Origin: Geosporobacter ferrireducens
Lineage (GTDB): Bacteria > Bacillota > Clostridia > Peptostreptococcales > Thermotaleaceae
Length of the DNA stretch: 64,000 bases
Assembly (NCBI RefSeq): GCF_001750685.1
Contig: NZ_CP017269.1
Coordinates: 3,017,416-3,081,415 of the forward strand
Direction: 5' to 3'
The position numbers were made by a program, and so were the translations under genes. Positions 9,309-17,151 of the stretch are shown here, one piece after another. How positions within the stretch are numbered: position 1 is the stretch's first letter; every line of letters begins with the position of its first letter. The notes beneath the pieces are model-generated. The model made no database searches. It was not told the origin of the DNA and saw nothing but the letters and a program-made list of their open reading frames with translations.

Positions 9309-10322
9309 ATGGAAAACAGAAAAAAAACGGATAGATTTATGAAGTTCTTATCTAAAAGAGGAATGATGCAAGTTGTTACAGTATCTGTTGGGCTTTTAGT
9401 CCTGATTATCGTGTTTGGTATGCTGAATCCTAATTTTTTTTCCAATAGAAATATTTCTAACCTATTAAGACAAATTGCGCCGATTATACTTATCGGTATC
9501 GGACAGTCCTATGTATTGATTACAGGAAATATTGATTTGTCCATAGGGTCCCTTGTAGGAATGAGCTGTATGATTTCAGCTACACTGATGACAAAGGGTA
9601 TGAATCCCTGGCTAGCAGTAGGTGTCACTTATGTATCCGCCCTCGTTATAGGGCTGTTAAATGGCCAGCTGATATCAAAGGCTAAGCTTCCGGCTTTCAT
9701 AGCAACCCTGGGCACCATGACCATTGCGAGGGGCGTAGCGCAGATCGTCAACAACAATTACAATACGGATTCTATAGGACCGGCGGCTGAAGGGTTTAGA
9801 GACTTCTTTTATTACGGAAAAACCTTCGGACTATACAATACCATATGGATCGCCCTTGCTTTTTGGATGGTTTTTAATTTTATACTTAGCAGAACCAGAA
9901 CAGGGAGGCATATATACGCAGTAGGCAGTAACATCCATGCTGCCCATCTATCGGGGGTGGATATATCCAGTACAGTGACAAAAGCTTATGTAGTAAGCTC
10001 CATATGTTCTGCCACCGTAGGGCTTATAATGACAGCTGTTAGCGGTATGGGCACTATGGATGCAGGAACAACCTATGAGCTGTATGCGGTAGCGGCTTCT
10101 GTAATAGGAGGTGTCAGCACCCTTGGAGGGCAGGGAATACTTCTTGGAACAATCGTAGGTGCATCTATCTGGGGCGTATTGCAAAATGGGCTGCAATTTG
10201 CCGGTGCCCCTGTAGCCATCAGAAATATCGTGATAGGTATTATTGTTATTATATCTGTACTCCTGGATATCGTTGTAAGAGCCAATAAGAATAAGACCAA
10301 AAAAGCAAAAAGCAAAGCTTAG
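9309..10322 (+). CDS. Sugar ABC importer, permease (RbsC type)
   Basis: Polytopic membrane protein of 337 residues in the BPD_transp_2 family. Recognisable parts are GQSYVLITGNIDLSIGSLVG, KLPAFIATLGTM near the middle, TGRHIYAVGSN and the C-terminal GGVSTLGGQG with ILLGTIVGA. GGGGGAG at 9294-9300 supports ATG at 9309; a TTG at 9282 overlapping the upstream stop has no such site. It is the channel subunit of the importer encoded with its neighbours. Confidence 0.94.
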   Translation: MENRKKTDRFMKFLSKRGMMQVVTVSVGLLVLIIVFGMLNPNFFSNRNISNLLRQIAPIILIGIGQSYVLITGNIDLSIGSLVGMSCMISATLMTKGMNPWLAVGVTYVSALVIGLLNGQLISKAKLPAFIATLGTMTIARGVAQIVNNNYNTDSIGPAAEGFRDFFYYGKTFGLYNTIWIALAFWMVFNFILSRTRTGRHIYAVGSNIHAAHLSGVDISSTVTKAYVVSSICSATVGLIMTAVSGMGTMDAGTTYELYAVAASVIGGVSTLGGQGILLGTIVGASIWGVLQNGLQFAGAPVAIRNIVIGIIVIISVLLDIVVRANKNKTKKAKSKA

Positions 10323-10377
10323 GGCACTTAAGTTATTAAAGCGAGAGCTTTAAAATAAATAAAATGGGGGAGTAAAT

Positions 10378-11313
10378 ATGAAGAAAAAACTTTTAGCGGT
10401 AGTTTTAACTTTCGTACTAATCGTTGGGGTAGTGGGGTGCGCAAGCAATACAGGTACAAGCAAGCAAGGCGGTGAAGAAGGAAACTATAAGGTTTATCTC
10501 ATCACGATGGATCAAATGGACCAGCACTGGGTTACTGTTGACCAGGGGGCAAAAAAAGCTGCACAGGAACTTGGCAATGTAGACTATACATGGCTTGCTC
10601 CTGATGTAAAAGATGATGCAAAACAAATCGAGAGTATCAATAACGCCATCGCTGGTGGTGCCCATGCAATCCTTTTAGCAGCAAACGGACCAACTGCAGT
10701 AACCTCAGCGCTTAAAGAGGCAGAGGCAGAAGGCATCAAAATCGTATATGTTGACTCACCTGCTGATTTTCCAGCAGTACAAACATTAGCTACGGATAAT
10801 GAAGCAGCCGGTAAAACTGCTGGAGAAGAAATGCTTAAGGCTTTAGCAGCAAAAGGCATAACATCCGGTAAGATTGGTATCGTAAATGTAAACGCTTCCA
10901 CTGCTTCAACCGTTGCGAGAGAAAAAGGATTTAGAGCAGCTTTTGAAGGAAAAGGTTTCGAAATTCTCCAGACACAGTATGGAGACGGAGATGCAGCAAA
11001 ATCAAAAGATATAGCAGCGAACTATATTACGGAAGGCGTTGTTGGTATATTTGGAGGAAATGAAGGGTCAACCGTAGGAACAGGAAACGCAATTAAAGAA
11101 GCGGGCGGAGAAGTTATAGGCGTTGGTTTTGATAAATCGGATACCATATTACAACTGATTAAAGAAGGACACCTTCTAGCTACTATGTCACAGAATCCTG
11201 ATGTTATGGGATATGAAGGCATGAAGACCGCAGTGAAAGTACTTGAAGGAAATACGGTTGACAAAGCCTATGTGGATACAGGGGTTTCTGTTATCACCAA
11301 AGATTCTTTATAG
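10378..11313 (+). CDS. Sugar ABC importer, substrate-binding lipoprotein
   Basis: Lipoprotein signal peptide with lipobox VVGC (Cys21), followed by a Peripla_BP_4 fold (VYLITMDQMDQHWVTVDQGA; DDAKQIESINNAIAGG; TLATDNEAAGKTAGEEML). Mature protein is anchored outside the membrane and delivers sugar to the RbsC-type permease. The 311-residue length is usual. The sugar is not determined; neighbouring SIS isomerase and ROK kinases suggest a phosphorylatable aldose or amino sugar. Confidence 0.93.
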   Translation: MKKKLLAVVLTFVLIVGVVGCASNTGTSKQGGEEGNYKVYLITMDQMDQHWVTVDQGAKKAAQELGNVDYTWLAPDVKDDAKQIESINNAIAGGAHAILLAANGPTAVTSALKEAEAEGIKIVYVDSPADFPAVQTLATDNEAAGKTAGEEMLKALAAKGITSGKIGIVNVNASTASTVAREKGFRAAFEGKGFEILQTQYGDGDAAKSKDIAANYITEGVVGIFGGNEGSTVGTGNAIKEAGGEVIGVGFDKSDTILQLIKEGHLLATMSQNPDVMGYEGMKTAVKVLEGNTVDKAYVDTGVSVITKDSL

Positions 11314-11331
11314 AAGAAGATCCATTTCAAT

Positions 11332-11357
11332 AAAGGGGTTACTTAGGTAACCTCTTT
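11332..11357 (+). terminator. Hairpin between binding-protein and isomerase genes
   Basis: AAAGGGGTTAC and GTAACCTCTTT form an 11-bp stem with one G-T pair and a 4-base loop. The T-run is short, so it may be a partial terminator or mRNA-stabilising hairpin that keeps binding-protein message in excess. Confidence 0.6.
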
Positions 11358-11440
11358 AAAACGCTATAAATCATTTTTATGCACAAAGGGCAGCGTGTAT
11401 TATTGGCAGAGGCATATTTATATGATGAGGGTGAGAACAT

Positions 11441-12097
11441 TTGAAAAATAAAACGGAATTGGTGTTGAAGGAATTTAAAGAAAAGTATCCGATGATGGCC
11501 TACCTGGAAGAAGCCATTAGAAATTTAATCGAGCAGGCAGCAGACAGAATAAAGCTGGGAGGCAAAATACTTGTTTGCGGAAATGGCGGGAGCTCTTCTG
11601 ATAGTGAACATATTGTAGGGGAACTTTTAAAAGAATTTTATATAAAAAGGCCGGTGGATAAAAATTTCAGAGCAAGACTCAAAGGGTATGTACATGAAAG
11701 TGAATTCAATTACATGACAGAATGCCTTCAAGGGGCAATCCCGGCAGTATCATTGGTGTCACAGACGGGATTTCTAACCGCCTATGGAAATGATGTAAGC
11801 TTCGACATGGCTTATGCACAGCAGGTATATGCTTATGGAGAAAAGAATGATATATTGATCGGATTGTCTACATCTGGAAACGCATCGAATCTTTGTTATG
11901 CTGCAAAGGTAGCTAAGGCGAAAGACGTTTTAGTGGTTTCGCTTACGGGAGAAACCGGGGGAGAGCTTAAAAAATTAAGTGATATTTTATTAAATGTCCC
12001 TGCACGGGAGACTTTTAAGGTACAGGAATATCATCTGCCTTTATATCATTTGATCTGTAGGGCTCTCGAATATGAGATGTTTGGAGGGGACTTATGA
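11441..12097 (+). CDS. SIS-domain phosphosugar isomerase, GmhA-like
   Basis: The 218-residue protein has the SIS core with KILVCGNGGSSSDSEHIVGE, the pattern of sedoheptulose-7-phosphate isomerases, and a second phosphosugar loop LIGLSTSGNASN. An insertion of about 25 residues (near 75-100, containing FRARLKGYV) is longer than in GmhA. It starts at TTG after GATGAGGGTGAG and overlaps the downstream kinase by ATGA. In this sugar operon it probably isomerises the phosphorylated imported sugar; heptose biosynthesis is less likely. Confidence 0.82.
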   Translation: MKNKTELVLKEFKEKYPMMAYLEEAIRNLIEQAADRIKLGGKILVCGNGGSSSDSEHIVGELLKEFYIKRPVDKNFRARLKGYVHESEFNYMTECLQGAIPAVSLVSQTGFLTAYGNDVSFDMAYAQQVYAYGEKNDILIGLSTSGNASNLCYAAKVAKAKDVLVVSLTGETGGELKKLSDILLNVPARETFKVQEYHLPLYHLICRALEYEMFGGDL

Positions 12098-13044
12098 TTG
12101 TTTTAGGATTTGATATAGGCGGAACAAAGTCTGCTGTAGTATTAGCAGAAGGATCTAATGACAGCATTCATTTTCTAGACCGGAAAGAAATTAGAACCAC
12201 AAGCAACTGGAAGGAAATGATCGATCATCTAATAGCAGAAGGAAAAGCTATGTTCAAAAGAAATGGCAAAAAGGTTGAAAATTTCAAAATAGGTATTTCC
12301 TGCGGCGGGCCGCTGGATAGCAAAAAAGGTATGATACAGTCACCACCGAACCTTCCGGGGTGGGACAATGTTCCTATCATTGATTATATCTATGAAAAGC
12401 TGGGTGTTTGGGCAAAGCTTCAAAATGATGCGGATGCCTGTGCTCTGGCAGAATGGAAATATGGGGCAGGTAGAGGATATGAAAATTTGATTTTTCTTAC
12501 CTTTGGAACCGGTTTAGGGGCAGGATTGATTCTTAACGGAAATTTATATACGGGTGCCAGCAATATGGCAGGAGAAGTAGGACATATCCCTTTGGAAGAT
12601 CACGGGCCAATCGGATATGGAAAAGGTGGAAGTTTTGAGGGCTTTTGCAGTGGTGGCGGAATCGCTCAAATAGCAAAATTAAAAGCCTATGAACTGGAAA
12701 AGCAAGGGATAAAAGCATCATTTATTAAGACTGAAATGAATGATATTACAGCGAAGGATGTTGCTGAATCTGCCGAAGCAGGAAACCGGGATGCATTAGA
12801 TGTGTTTAGAACTTCAGGCAAGTATTTTGGGAGAGGGTTATCCATAATCATAGACATTTTAAATCCTGAAATCATCGTAGTAGGCAGTATATATGTACGC
12901 GCAGGCAAATTTTTAAATGAAGAGATGTACAAAGAGATTGAAATTCAAGCATTAGAGTCTTCCAGAAAGGCAGTTAAAATCGTTCCTGCACAATTAGGTG
13001 AAAAAATTGGAGATTATGGAGCGGTAGTAACTGCACTGGCATAA
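12094..13044 (+). CDS. ROK family sugar kinase
   Basis: The 316-residue protein has the ROK ATP site LGFDIGGTKSAVVLAE, the catalytic segment LQNDADACALAEWKYGAG and FGTGLGAGLILNG. The usual ROK zinc motif CxCGxxGC is absent: the region reads GHIPLEDHGPIGYGKGGSFE and then GFCSGGG. This suggests a kinase subfamily without the structural zinc. It is coupled to the SIS isomerase by a 4-base overlap and probably phosphorylates the imported sugar in the cytoplasm. Confidence 0.87.
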   Translation: MIVLGFDIGGTKSAVVLAEGSNDSIHFLDRKEIRTTSNWKEMIDHLIAEGKAMFKRNGKKVENFKIGISCGGPLDSKKGMIQSPPNLPGWDNVPIIDYIYEKLGVWAKLQNDADACALAEWKYGAGRGYENLIFLTFGTGLGAGLILNGNLYTGASNMAGEVGHIPLEDHGPIGYGKGGSFEGFCSGGGIAQIAKLKAYELEKQGIKASFIKTEMNDITAKDVAESAEAGNRDALDVFRTSGKYFGRGLSIIIDILNPEIIVVGSIYVRAGKFLNEEMYKEIEIQALESSRKAVKIVPAQLGEKIGDYGAVVTALA

Positions 13045-13073
13045 ATAGATTATTTAAATGGGGAGGAATGGAC

Positions 13074-13931
13074 ATGTTAGCTGCTGTTGAAGCAGGTGGT
13101 ACAAAATTTGTTTGTGCAGTGGGAGATGATGATTTTAAAATACTTGATAAGATTTCTTTTTCTACAACATACCCGGAGGAAACTTTACAAAGGATTTTTG
13201 ATTTTTTTGATACTTGTGGAAATTTAAAAGCCATCGGAATAGGTTCCTTTGGGCCGATTGACATAAATAAAGATTCAAAAACATATGGTTATATTACTTC
13301 CACGCCCAAAACAAATTGGAGAAACTTTAATTTTCTGGGAGCGATGAAAAGGCATTATGACATACCTATCGGATGGACGACAGATGTAAATGCAGCTTGC
13401 CTAGGAGAATATGAAGTTGGAAGTGCTTCAGATAACAGTAGCTGCCTGTATCTAACGGTGGGAACTGGAATTGGCGGCGGCGCAATCTTAAATGGAAAAA
13501 TTGTAGAGGGATTTGGTCATACAGAGATGGGCCATATTATCATCCGTAATCACCCGGAGGATGATTTTGAAGGTGTGTGTCCCTTTCATAAAAATTGTCT
13601 TGAAGGGCTTGCAGCGGGTCCATCCATTGAAAAACGATATGGCATAAAAGCACAAAATTTGGATGCTGATCACAAAGTCTGGAGGATGATTGCATATTAT
13701 TTGGCACAAGCTTTGATGAACTATACACTGATATTAAGACCAGAAAAGATTATATTAGGAGGAGGTGTTATGAATCAGGCCAGGATGATCGATTTAGTCA
13801 GAGAAGAGTTTTCTTTACTATTGGCAAACTACGTTGAAACCCCAGATTTAGATTCATATATCGTAACACCTTCATTAGGGGATCATGCAGCCATCGTGGG
13901 CGGTTTAATATTAGCCCAACGAATTTTATAA
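13074..13931 (+). CDS. ROK family fructokinase-like kinase
   Basis: The protein has the ROK phosphate site AAVEAGGTKFVCAVGD and the zinc-binding arrangement of bacterial fructokinases: GHIIIRNHPEDDFEGVCPFH then KNCLEGLAAGPS, providing His, Cys, His and Cys. Length (285 residues) matches the ScrK/GmuE group. GGGGAGG at 13060-13066 supports ATG at 13074, seven bases downstream, rather than ATG at 13068. It ends the sugar operon and may phosphorylate a ketose formed by the SIS isomerase, though fructokinases act on free fructose; the sequential role is a guess. Confidence 0.9.
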   Translation: MLAAVEAGGTKFVCAVGDDDFKILDKISFSTTYPEETLQRIFDFFDTCGNLKAIGIGSFGPIDINKDSKTYGYITSTPKTNWRNFNFLGAMKRHYDIPIGWTTDVNAACLGEYEVGSASDNSSCLYLTVGTGIGGGAILNGKIVEGFGHTEMGHIIIRNHPEDDFEGVCPFHKNCLEGLAAGPSIEKRYGIKAQNLDADHKVWRMIAYYLAQALMNYTLILRPEKIILGGGVMNQARMIDLVREEFSLLLANYVETPDLDSYIVTPSLGDHAAIVGGLILAQRIL

Positions 13932-14013
13932 AATAAGTATTTTAAGAAAGAATGAAGATGGATTAGATTTCGCCATCATACATCTATGTGGTCAAAGATT
14001 TTATAATACTAAC

Positions 14014-14062
14014 AAAAACAGCTTTCTATGATCAATTGATTTTATCATAGAAAGCTGTTTTT
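14014..14062. terminator. Bidirectional terminator
   Basis: A 19-bp perfect inverted repeat (14014-14032 and 14044-14062), A-rich on the left and T-rich on the right. It lies between the converging sugar operon and the sigma/anti-sigma-like pair. Confidence 0.85.
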
Positions 14063-14138
14063 ACAGATTTTTTCGAAGGTACTTGATTTGGAAAATTGGA
14101 ATCTTTTTTGACTATTCTACATTGTAAGCAATGTTTCC

Positions 14139-15188
14139 TCAAGATTCTTCATTCAGAATTATTTTAGAGCTATCACTTCTCTCTTTTAGCATAGCCCCCT
14201 CAACCATTTCTTTAATCATTTCCTCTGTATAATCCCCTTTGTATCGTTCTTCCAAAAACTGAGTAATTTTAGCCCTTACTTCATCCTCTGTACGGTCTCC
14301 CCGGTAATTTTCATCTAAATACTGTTGAACTTTGACATGGATTTCAATTTGTTTCATTTCCTTCTTATAATCTCCACCGTACCGGTCTTCCAAGAACTGC
14401 TGAGATTTTTGTGGATCGGCCTTCGTCTTATCAATCGGCAAATCAAAAAGTACATTGACACCCTTATAGTCAGGATTTGGACTTATTTCACCGGTTTGGA
14501 AATCAAACACAAAGGCTTCTGTATCATAAAAAGTTGAGGAAGATACTGCAAGGTAAAGGCCTCTGTCGGCAAACATTTCAATCGAGTCACATTCAATCAA
14601 TCGATACATAACACCGTCAATAACTGATGAAGAATAACCTCCGCTCATTGTGGCTATATTGATATGCCAAGGGATCAGACCTTTGACAAGAGGGGAGATA
14701 AAAAAGGGCACATCGTCGTACGCTGCCTCGGAAGTATCTGGCATTTTTCCATTCAGATTTTCAATAGCTACGACAGCATAGCTTTTTTCAGCCTCTATAT
14801 CAGCATTGTCTGGAAGCGGAGTAAGTCCCTTCCCCGAAACAATACCCAGCAGTGTAATTTTATATCCGTTAGAAGTTACCGATTCATTGATTTGTATAGC
14901 CCCTTCACTTCTAAAGGCCTCGGCTAGGACTGGGTATTGGACGTGATCGGCGAATTCGTCAGCTGAAAGCAAATTCCATATTGCGAAAGCAGTTACTGAC
15001 ATAGCTATAGTCAGCATCGATGCAATCAAAATCATTCTTGACATGGACTTTTTACTTGTTTTTTTCAAGACCATCTTCTCCTTCATAAGATTTTTTGTTC
15101 TCTGATTTAATAGTTCATCTGGAGCATGTGCTGAAGAAAGGGTCTTTTTTAATAGCAAATCTATGGAATCATGTTGATGTTGCTTCAT
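14139..15188 (-). CDS. Membrane-anchored anti-sigma-like protein with C-terminal repeats
   Basis: The 349-residue protein has a cytoplasmic N-terminus of about 50 residues (DSIDLLLKKTLSSAHAPDEL), one membrane helix (about 50-72) and an external domain, the layout of DUF4179-type regulators paired with ECF sigma factors. It overlaps the upstream sigma gene by 20 bases. The C-terminal 70 residues contain three related units (QFLEDRYGGDYKKEM, QYLDENYRGDRTEDEV, QFLEERYKGDYTEEM). GGAGG followed by 9 bases supports ATG at 15188. Anti-sigma activity is inferred from gene pairing, not from a recognised zinc anti-sigma motif. Confidence 0.7.
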   Translation of the reverse strand: MKQHQHDSIDLLLKKTLSSAHAPDELLNQRTKNLMKEKMVLKKTSKKSMSRMILIASMLTIAMSVTAFAIWNLLSADEFADHVQYPVLAEAFRSEGAIQINESVTSNGYKITLLGIVSGKGLTPLPDNADIEAEKSYAVVAIENLNGKMPDTSEAAYDDVPFFISPLVKGLIPWHINIATMSGGYSSSVIDGVMYRLIECDSIEMFADRGLYLAVSSSTFYDTEAFVFDFQTGEISPNPDYKGVNVLFDLPIDKTKADPQKSQQFLEDRYGGDYKKEMKQIEIHVKVQQYLDENYRGDRTEDEVRAKITQFLEERYKGDYTEEMIKEMVEGAMLKERSDSSKIILNEES

Positions 15189-15696
15189 ATCCAACAGCCT
15201 CCAGTCTTTTTCTTATAAGGGCTCGAGCCTTGTGCAATCGGCTTTTTACTGTGCCCTGTGGAACTCTCAAAGTGGATGCAATTTCTTCTACTGTCATTTC
15301 AACGGTGTAATACAGATAGAGGGGTATTTTAAATTTATCGTCAAGGCAATCCACAATATTTTTAACACAATCGCTTAGGTCTCTAGAAATAATATCATTT
15401 TCTAAATTGTAGTTATCTGCTTGTGAAGAGATGTCATCAATGCCTGTGTTAGGGACTAGCCTTTGCCGTCGGGCATACTTGCGCCCTTTGCTTTTCCATA
15501 TGTATATTGCAATCGAGATGAGGTATCCTTTGGGATTGTTGCTTGCATCAATTTTATGACATTGCTCTACTGCTTTTAAAAAAGTTTCCTGATATAAGTC
15601 ATCTGCATCCACTTTGCTTAGGGCAAGCTTACGGCAAAACTTGTATAGAGAATTGCCATACTGGCCAACAAGGCTATCTAAGTGTTCAGGGTTCAT
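15169..15696 (-). CDS. ECF-type RNA polymerase sigma factor
   Basis: The protein has sigma region 2 (LYKFCRKLALSKVDADDLYQ, ETFLKAVEQC) and region 4 (YYTVEMTVEEIASTLRVPQG, TVKSRLHKARAL). Length is about 175 residues. ATG at 15696 follows GAAAGGA with good spacing and overlaps the stop of a seven-codon leader frame. The overlapping downstream gene is its likely anti-sigma partner. No target promoter can be assigned from the window. Confidence 0.88.
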   Translation of the reverse strand: MNPEHLDSLVGQYGNSLYKFCRKLALSKVDADDLYQETFLKAVEQCHKIDASNNPKGYLISIAIYIWKSKGRKYARRQRLVPNTGIDDISSQADNYNLENDIISRDLSDCVKNIVDCLDDKFKIPLYLYYTVEMTVEEIASTLRVPQGTVKSRLHKARALIRKRLEAVGYEATST

Positions 15697-15716
15697 AAGA
15701 ACCATCCTTTCAGCAT
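15693..15716 (-). CDS. Possible seven-residue leader peptide of the sigma operon
   Basis: ATG CTG AAA GGA TGG TTC TTA TGA (MLKGWFL) follows AAAGGAGG by 10 bases. Its stop overlaps the sigma factor ATG as ATGA, and its codons contain the sigma gene's own Shine-Dalgarno. That geometry would couple sigma translation to leader translation. It is short, so chance is possible. Confidence 0.4.
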   Translation of the reverse strand: MLKGWFL

Positions 15717-15911
15717 TTTTGAAAAACCTCCTTTCCAATTACCCTTTCATCTTTATTTAGTCACGAAAGGGTAAATGGTTCATTTTAAGTTGAGATGAAA
15801 ATTATACTGCTTATAGTATAAACTTATTTTCAATTCAGTCACATATCTATATCGTTATATATTGATAAAGCAGCTGTATTTCTAAAAATGATTCATACCG
15901 CCATTTTGATA

Positions 15912-15979
15912 TTGACATATACAGTTACACTTTATATAATAAGACTATACAGCTAGACTGTATAGTCTTATTATATAAA
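15912..15979 (+). promoter_or_regulatory. padR promoter overlapped by a 22-bp perfect palindrome
   Basis: TTGACA at 15912-15917, 17-base spacer and TATAAT at 15935-15940 form a consensus vegetative promoter. A perfect inverted repeat with 22-bp arms (15931-15952 and 15958-15979, 5-base centre) covers the -10 box and transcription start. PadR regulators commonly repress their own promoter by binding dyads, so autorepression is likely. The RNA form would also be a long hairpin just before the padR ribosome-binding site. Confidence 0.85.
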
Positions 15980-15993
15980 GAAAGGAAGAGGGT

Positions 15994-16320
15994 ATGAAAA
16001 GAAATAAGAATTTACCATTAACGGAAACCGTATATTATATTTTGTTGTCCTTATTGGAACCTGCCCACGGGTACTTAATTATCCAGCGGATTGAAGAATT
16101 AAGCAACGGAGATGTGCGGATGGCGGCCGGAACACTGTATGGAGCTATTGAAAATTTACTAAAGCTAAAATACATCCAACCTGTCAAAAGCGAAGATAGC
16201 AGGCGAAAGGTCTATTCCATCACAGAAGAGGGAAAAGAAATTTTAAGGTTGGACATGGAGAGAATGAAACATATGATTGCAGTAACAGAAAGCCAATTTC
16301 ATGGGAGGGAAGAATCGTGA
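15994..16320 (+). CDS. PadR family transcriptional regulator
   Basis: The 108-residue winged-helix protein has PadR motifs: LTETVYYILLSLLEPAHGYL, MAAGTLYGAIENLLK and DSRRKVYSITEEGKEIL. It starts at ATG after AAAGGAAGAGGG and overlaps the following gene by four bases (GTGA). PadR-DUF2812 pairs are common in Firmicutes, where the regulator senses membrane-active compounds. The promoter is covered by a long dyad, so it is probably autoregulated. Confidence 0.93.
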   Translation: MKRNKNLPLTETVYYILLSLLEPAHGYLIIQRIEELSNGDVRMAAGTLYGAIENLLKLKYIQPVKSEDSRRKVYSITEEGKEILRLDMERMKHMIAVTESQFHGREES

Positions 16321-16934
16321 AGAAATATAAGATCTTTATCGACTGCAATAAGGAAGAAGAATGGTTGAACCAGATAGCTAAACAAGGTTATGAACTGGTG
16401 AACGTATCTTGGGGGTATCAGTTTAAAGAGACAAAACCACAAGATGCCAATATTAGAATTGACCACCGGACTTTTAAAAGCAGCAAAGATTTCACAGATT
16501 ATTGTACGATGTTTGAAGATAGTGGTTGGAAGCATATTGCAGGAGGTAAAAATTCAACAACCCAGTATTTTAAGAAAATCAGTGAAAATGGGAGTGAAGA
16601 TATCTTTTCAGATGCATCCTCTAAAGCAGAACGATATAAGCGTTTATCGCGTATATGGTTAATGGCAGCTATCTCCTATATGCCAATAATCATGGCACTA
16701 ATTTTTTCCAATGCTATTGATGTAAATGCGATAGTTCATCCAAAGTTGTTATATTATACACCTGGTTTATGGGAAAAAAGCGGATTTCAGTTTTGGAAAG
16801 CATTTATATTTGAGACACCATTTGCACTTATGAGAGGATTCTTATGGTTTTTCATTCTGGCTTTAGTTATTATGTATATTTACTTTTCATTAAAAGCTCA
16901 GTATTTGTATAAGGTTGCTCAAAAGGAAATTTAA
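16317..16934 (+). CDS. DUF2812 membrane protein
   Basis: The 205-residue protein has an N-terminal soluble DUF2812 domain (about 1-90, EEEWLNQIAKQGYELVNVSW; GWKHIAGGKNSTTQYFKK) and two membrane helices (about 117-136 and 166-197). It starts at GTG overlapping the PadR stop. This pairing with PadR is recurrent and the membrane domain suggests a role in envelope stress or drug response. Molecular function is not known. Confidence 0.88.
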   Translation: MKKYKIFIDCNKEEEWLNQIAKQGYELVNVSWGYQFKETKPQDANIRIDHRTFKSSKDFTDYCTMFEDSGWKHIAGGKNSTTQYFKKISENGSEDIFSDASSKAERYKRLSRIWLMAAISYMPIIMALIFSNAIDVNAIVHPKLLYYTPGLWEKSGFQFWKAFIFETPFALMRGFLWFFILALVIMYIYFSLKAQYLYKVAQKEI

Positions 16935-16955
16935 GTACTGCCTAAGGACATAATA

Positions 16956-17001
16956 CCGCCTCAATCTGATGACAGGATTCTATATCATTATATTGAGGCG
17001 G
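16956..17001 (+). terminator. Terminator of the padR operon
   Basis: CCGCCTCAAT and ATTGAGGCGG form a 10-bp stem followed by TTGTTGTTT. Confidence 0.75.
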
Positions 17002-17151
17002 TTGTTGTTTGGAGGCAGGTTATTTTTATGGGATTAGGCCCATGATACTATTTGCTAAAAGTCTAAAAGGAGCTTGCGACAGTATATAGAATAATTTTAA
17101 GAGGAGATATTCTTAGGGGATACCAATATATAAAATTATCGGAGGATTTTT

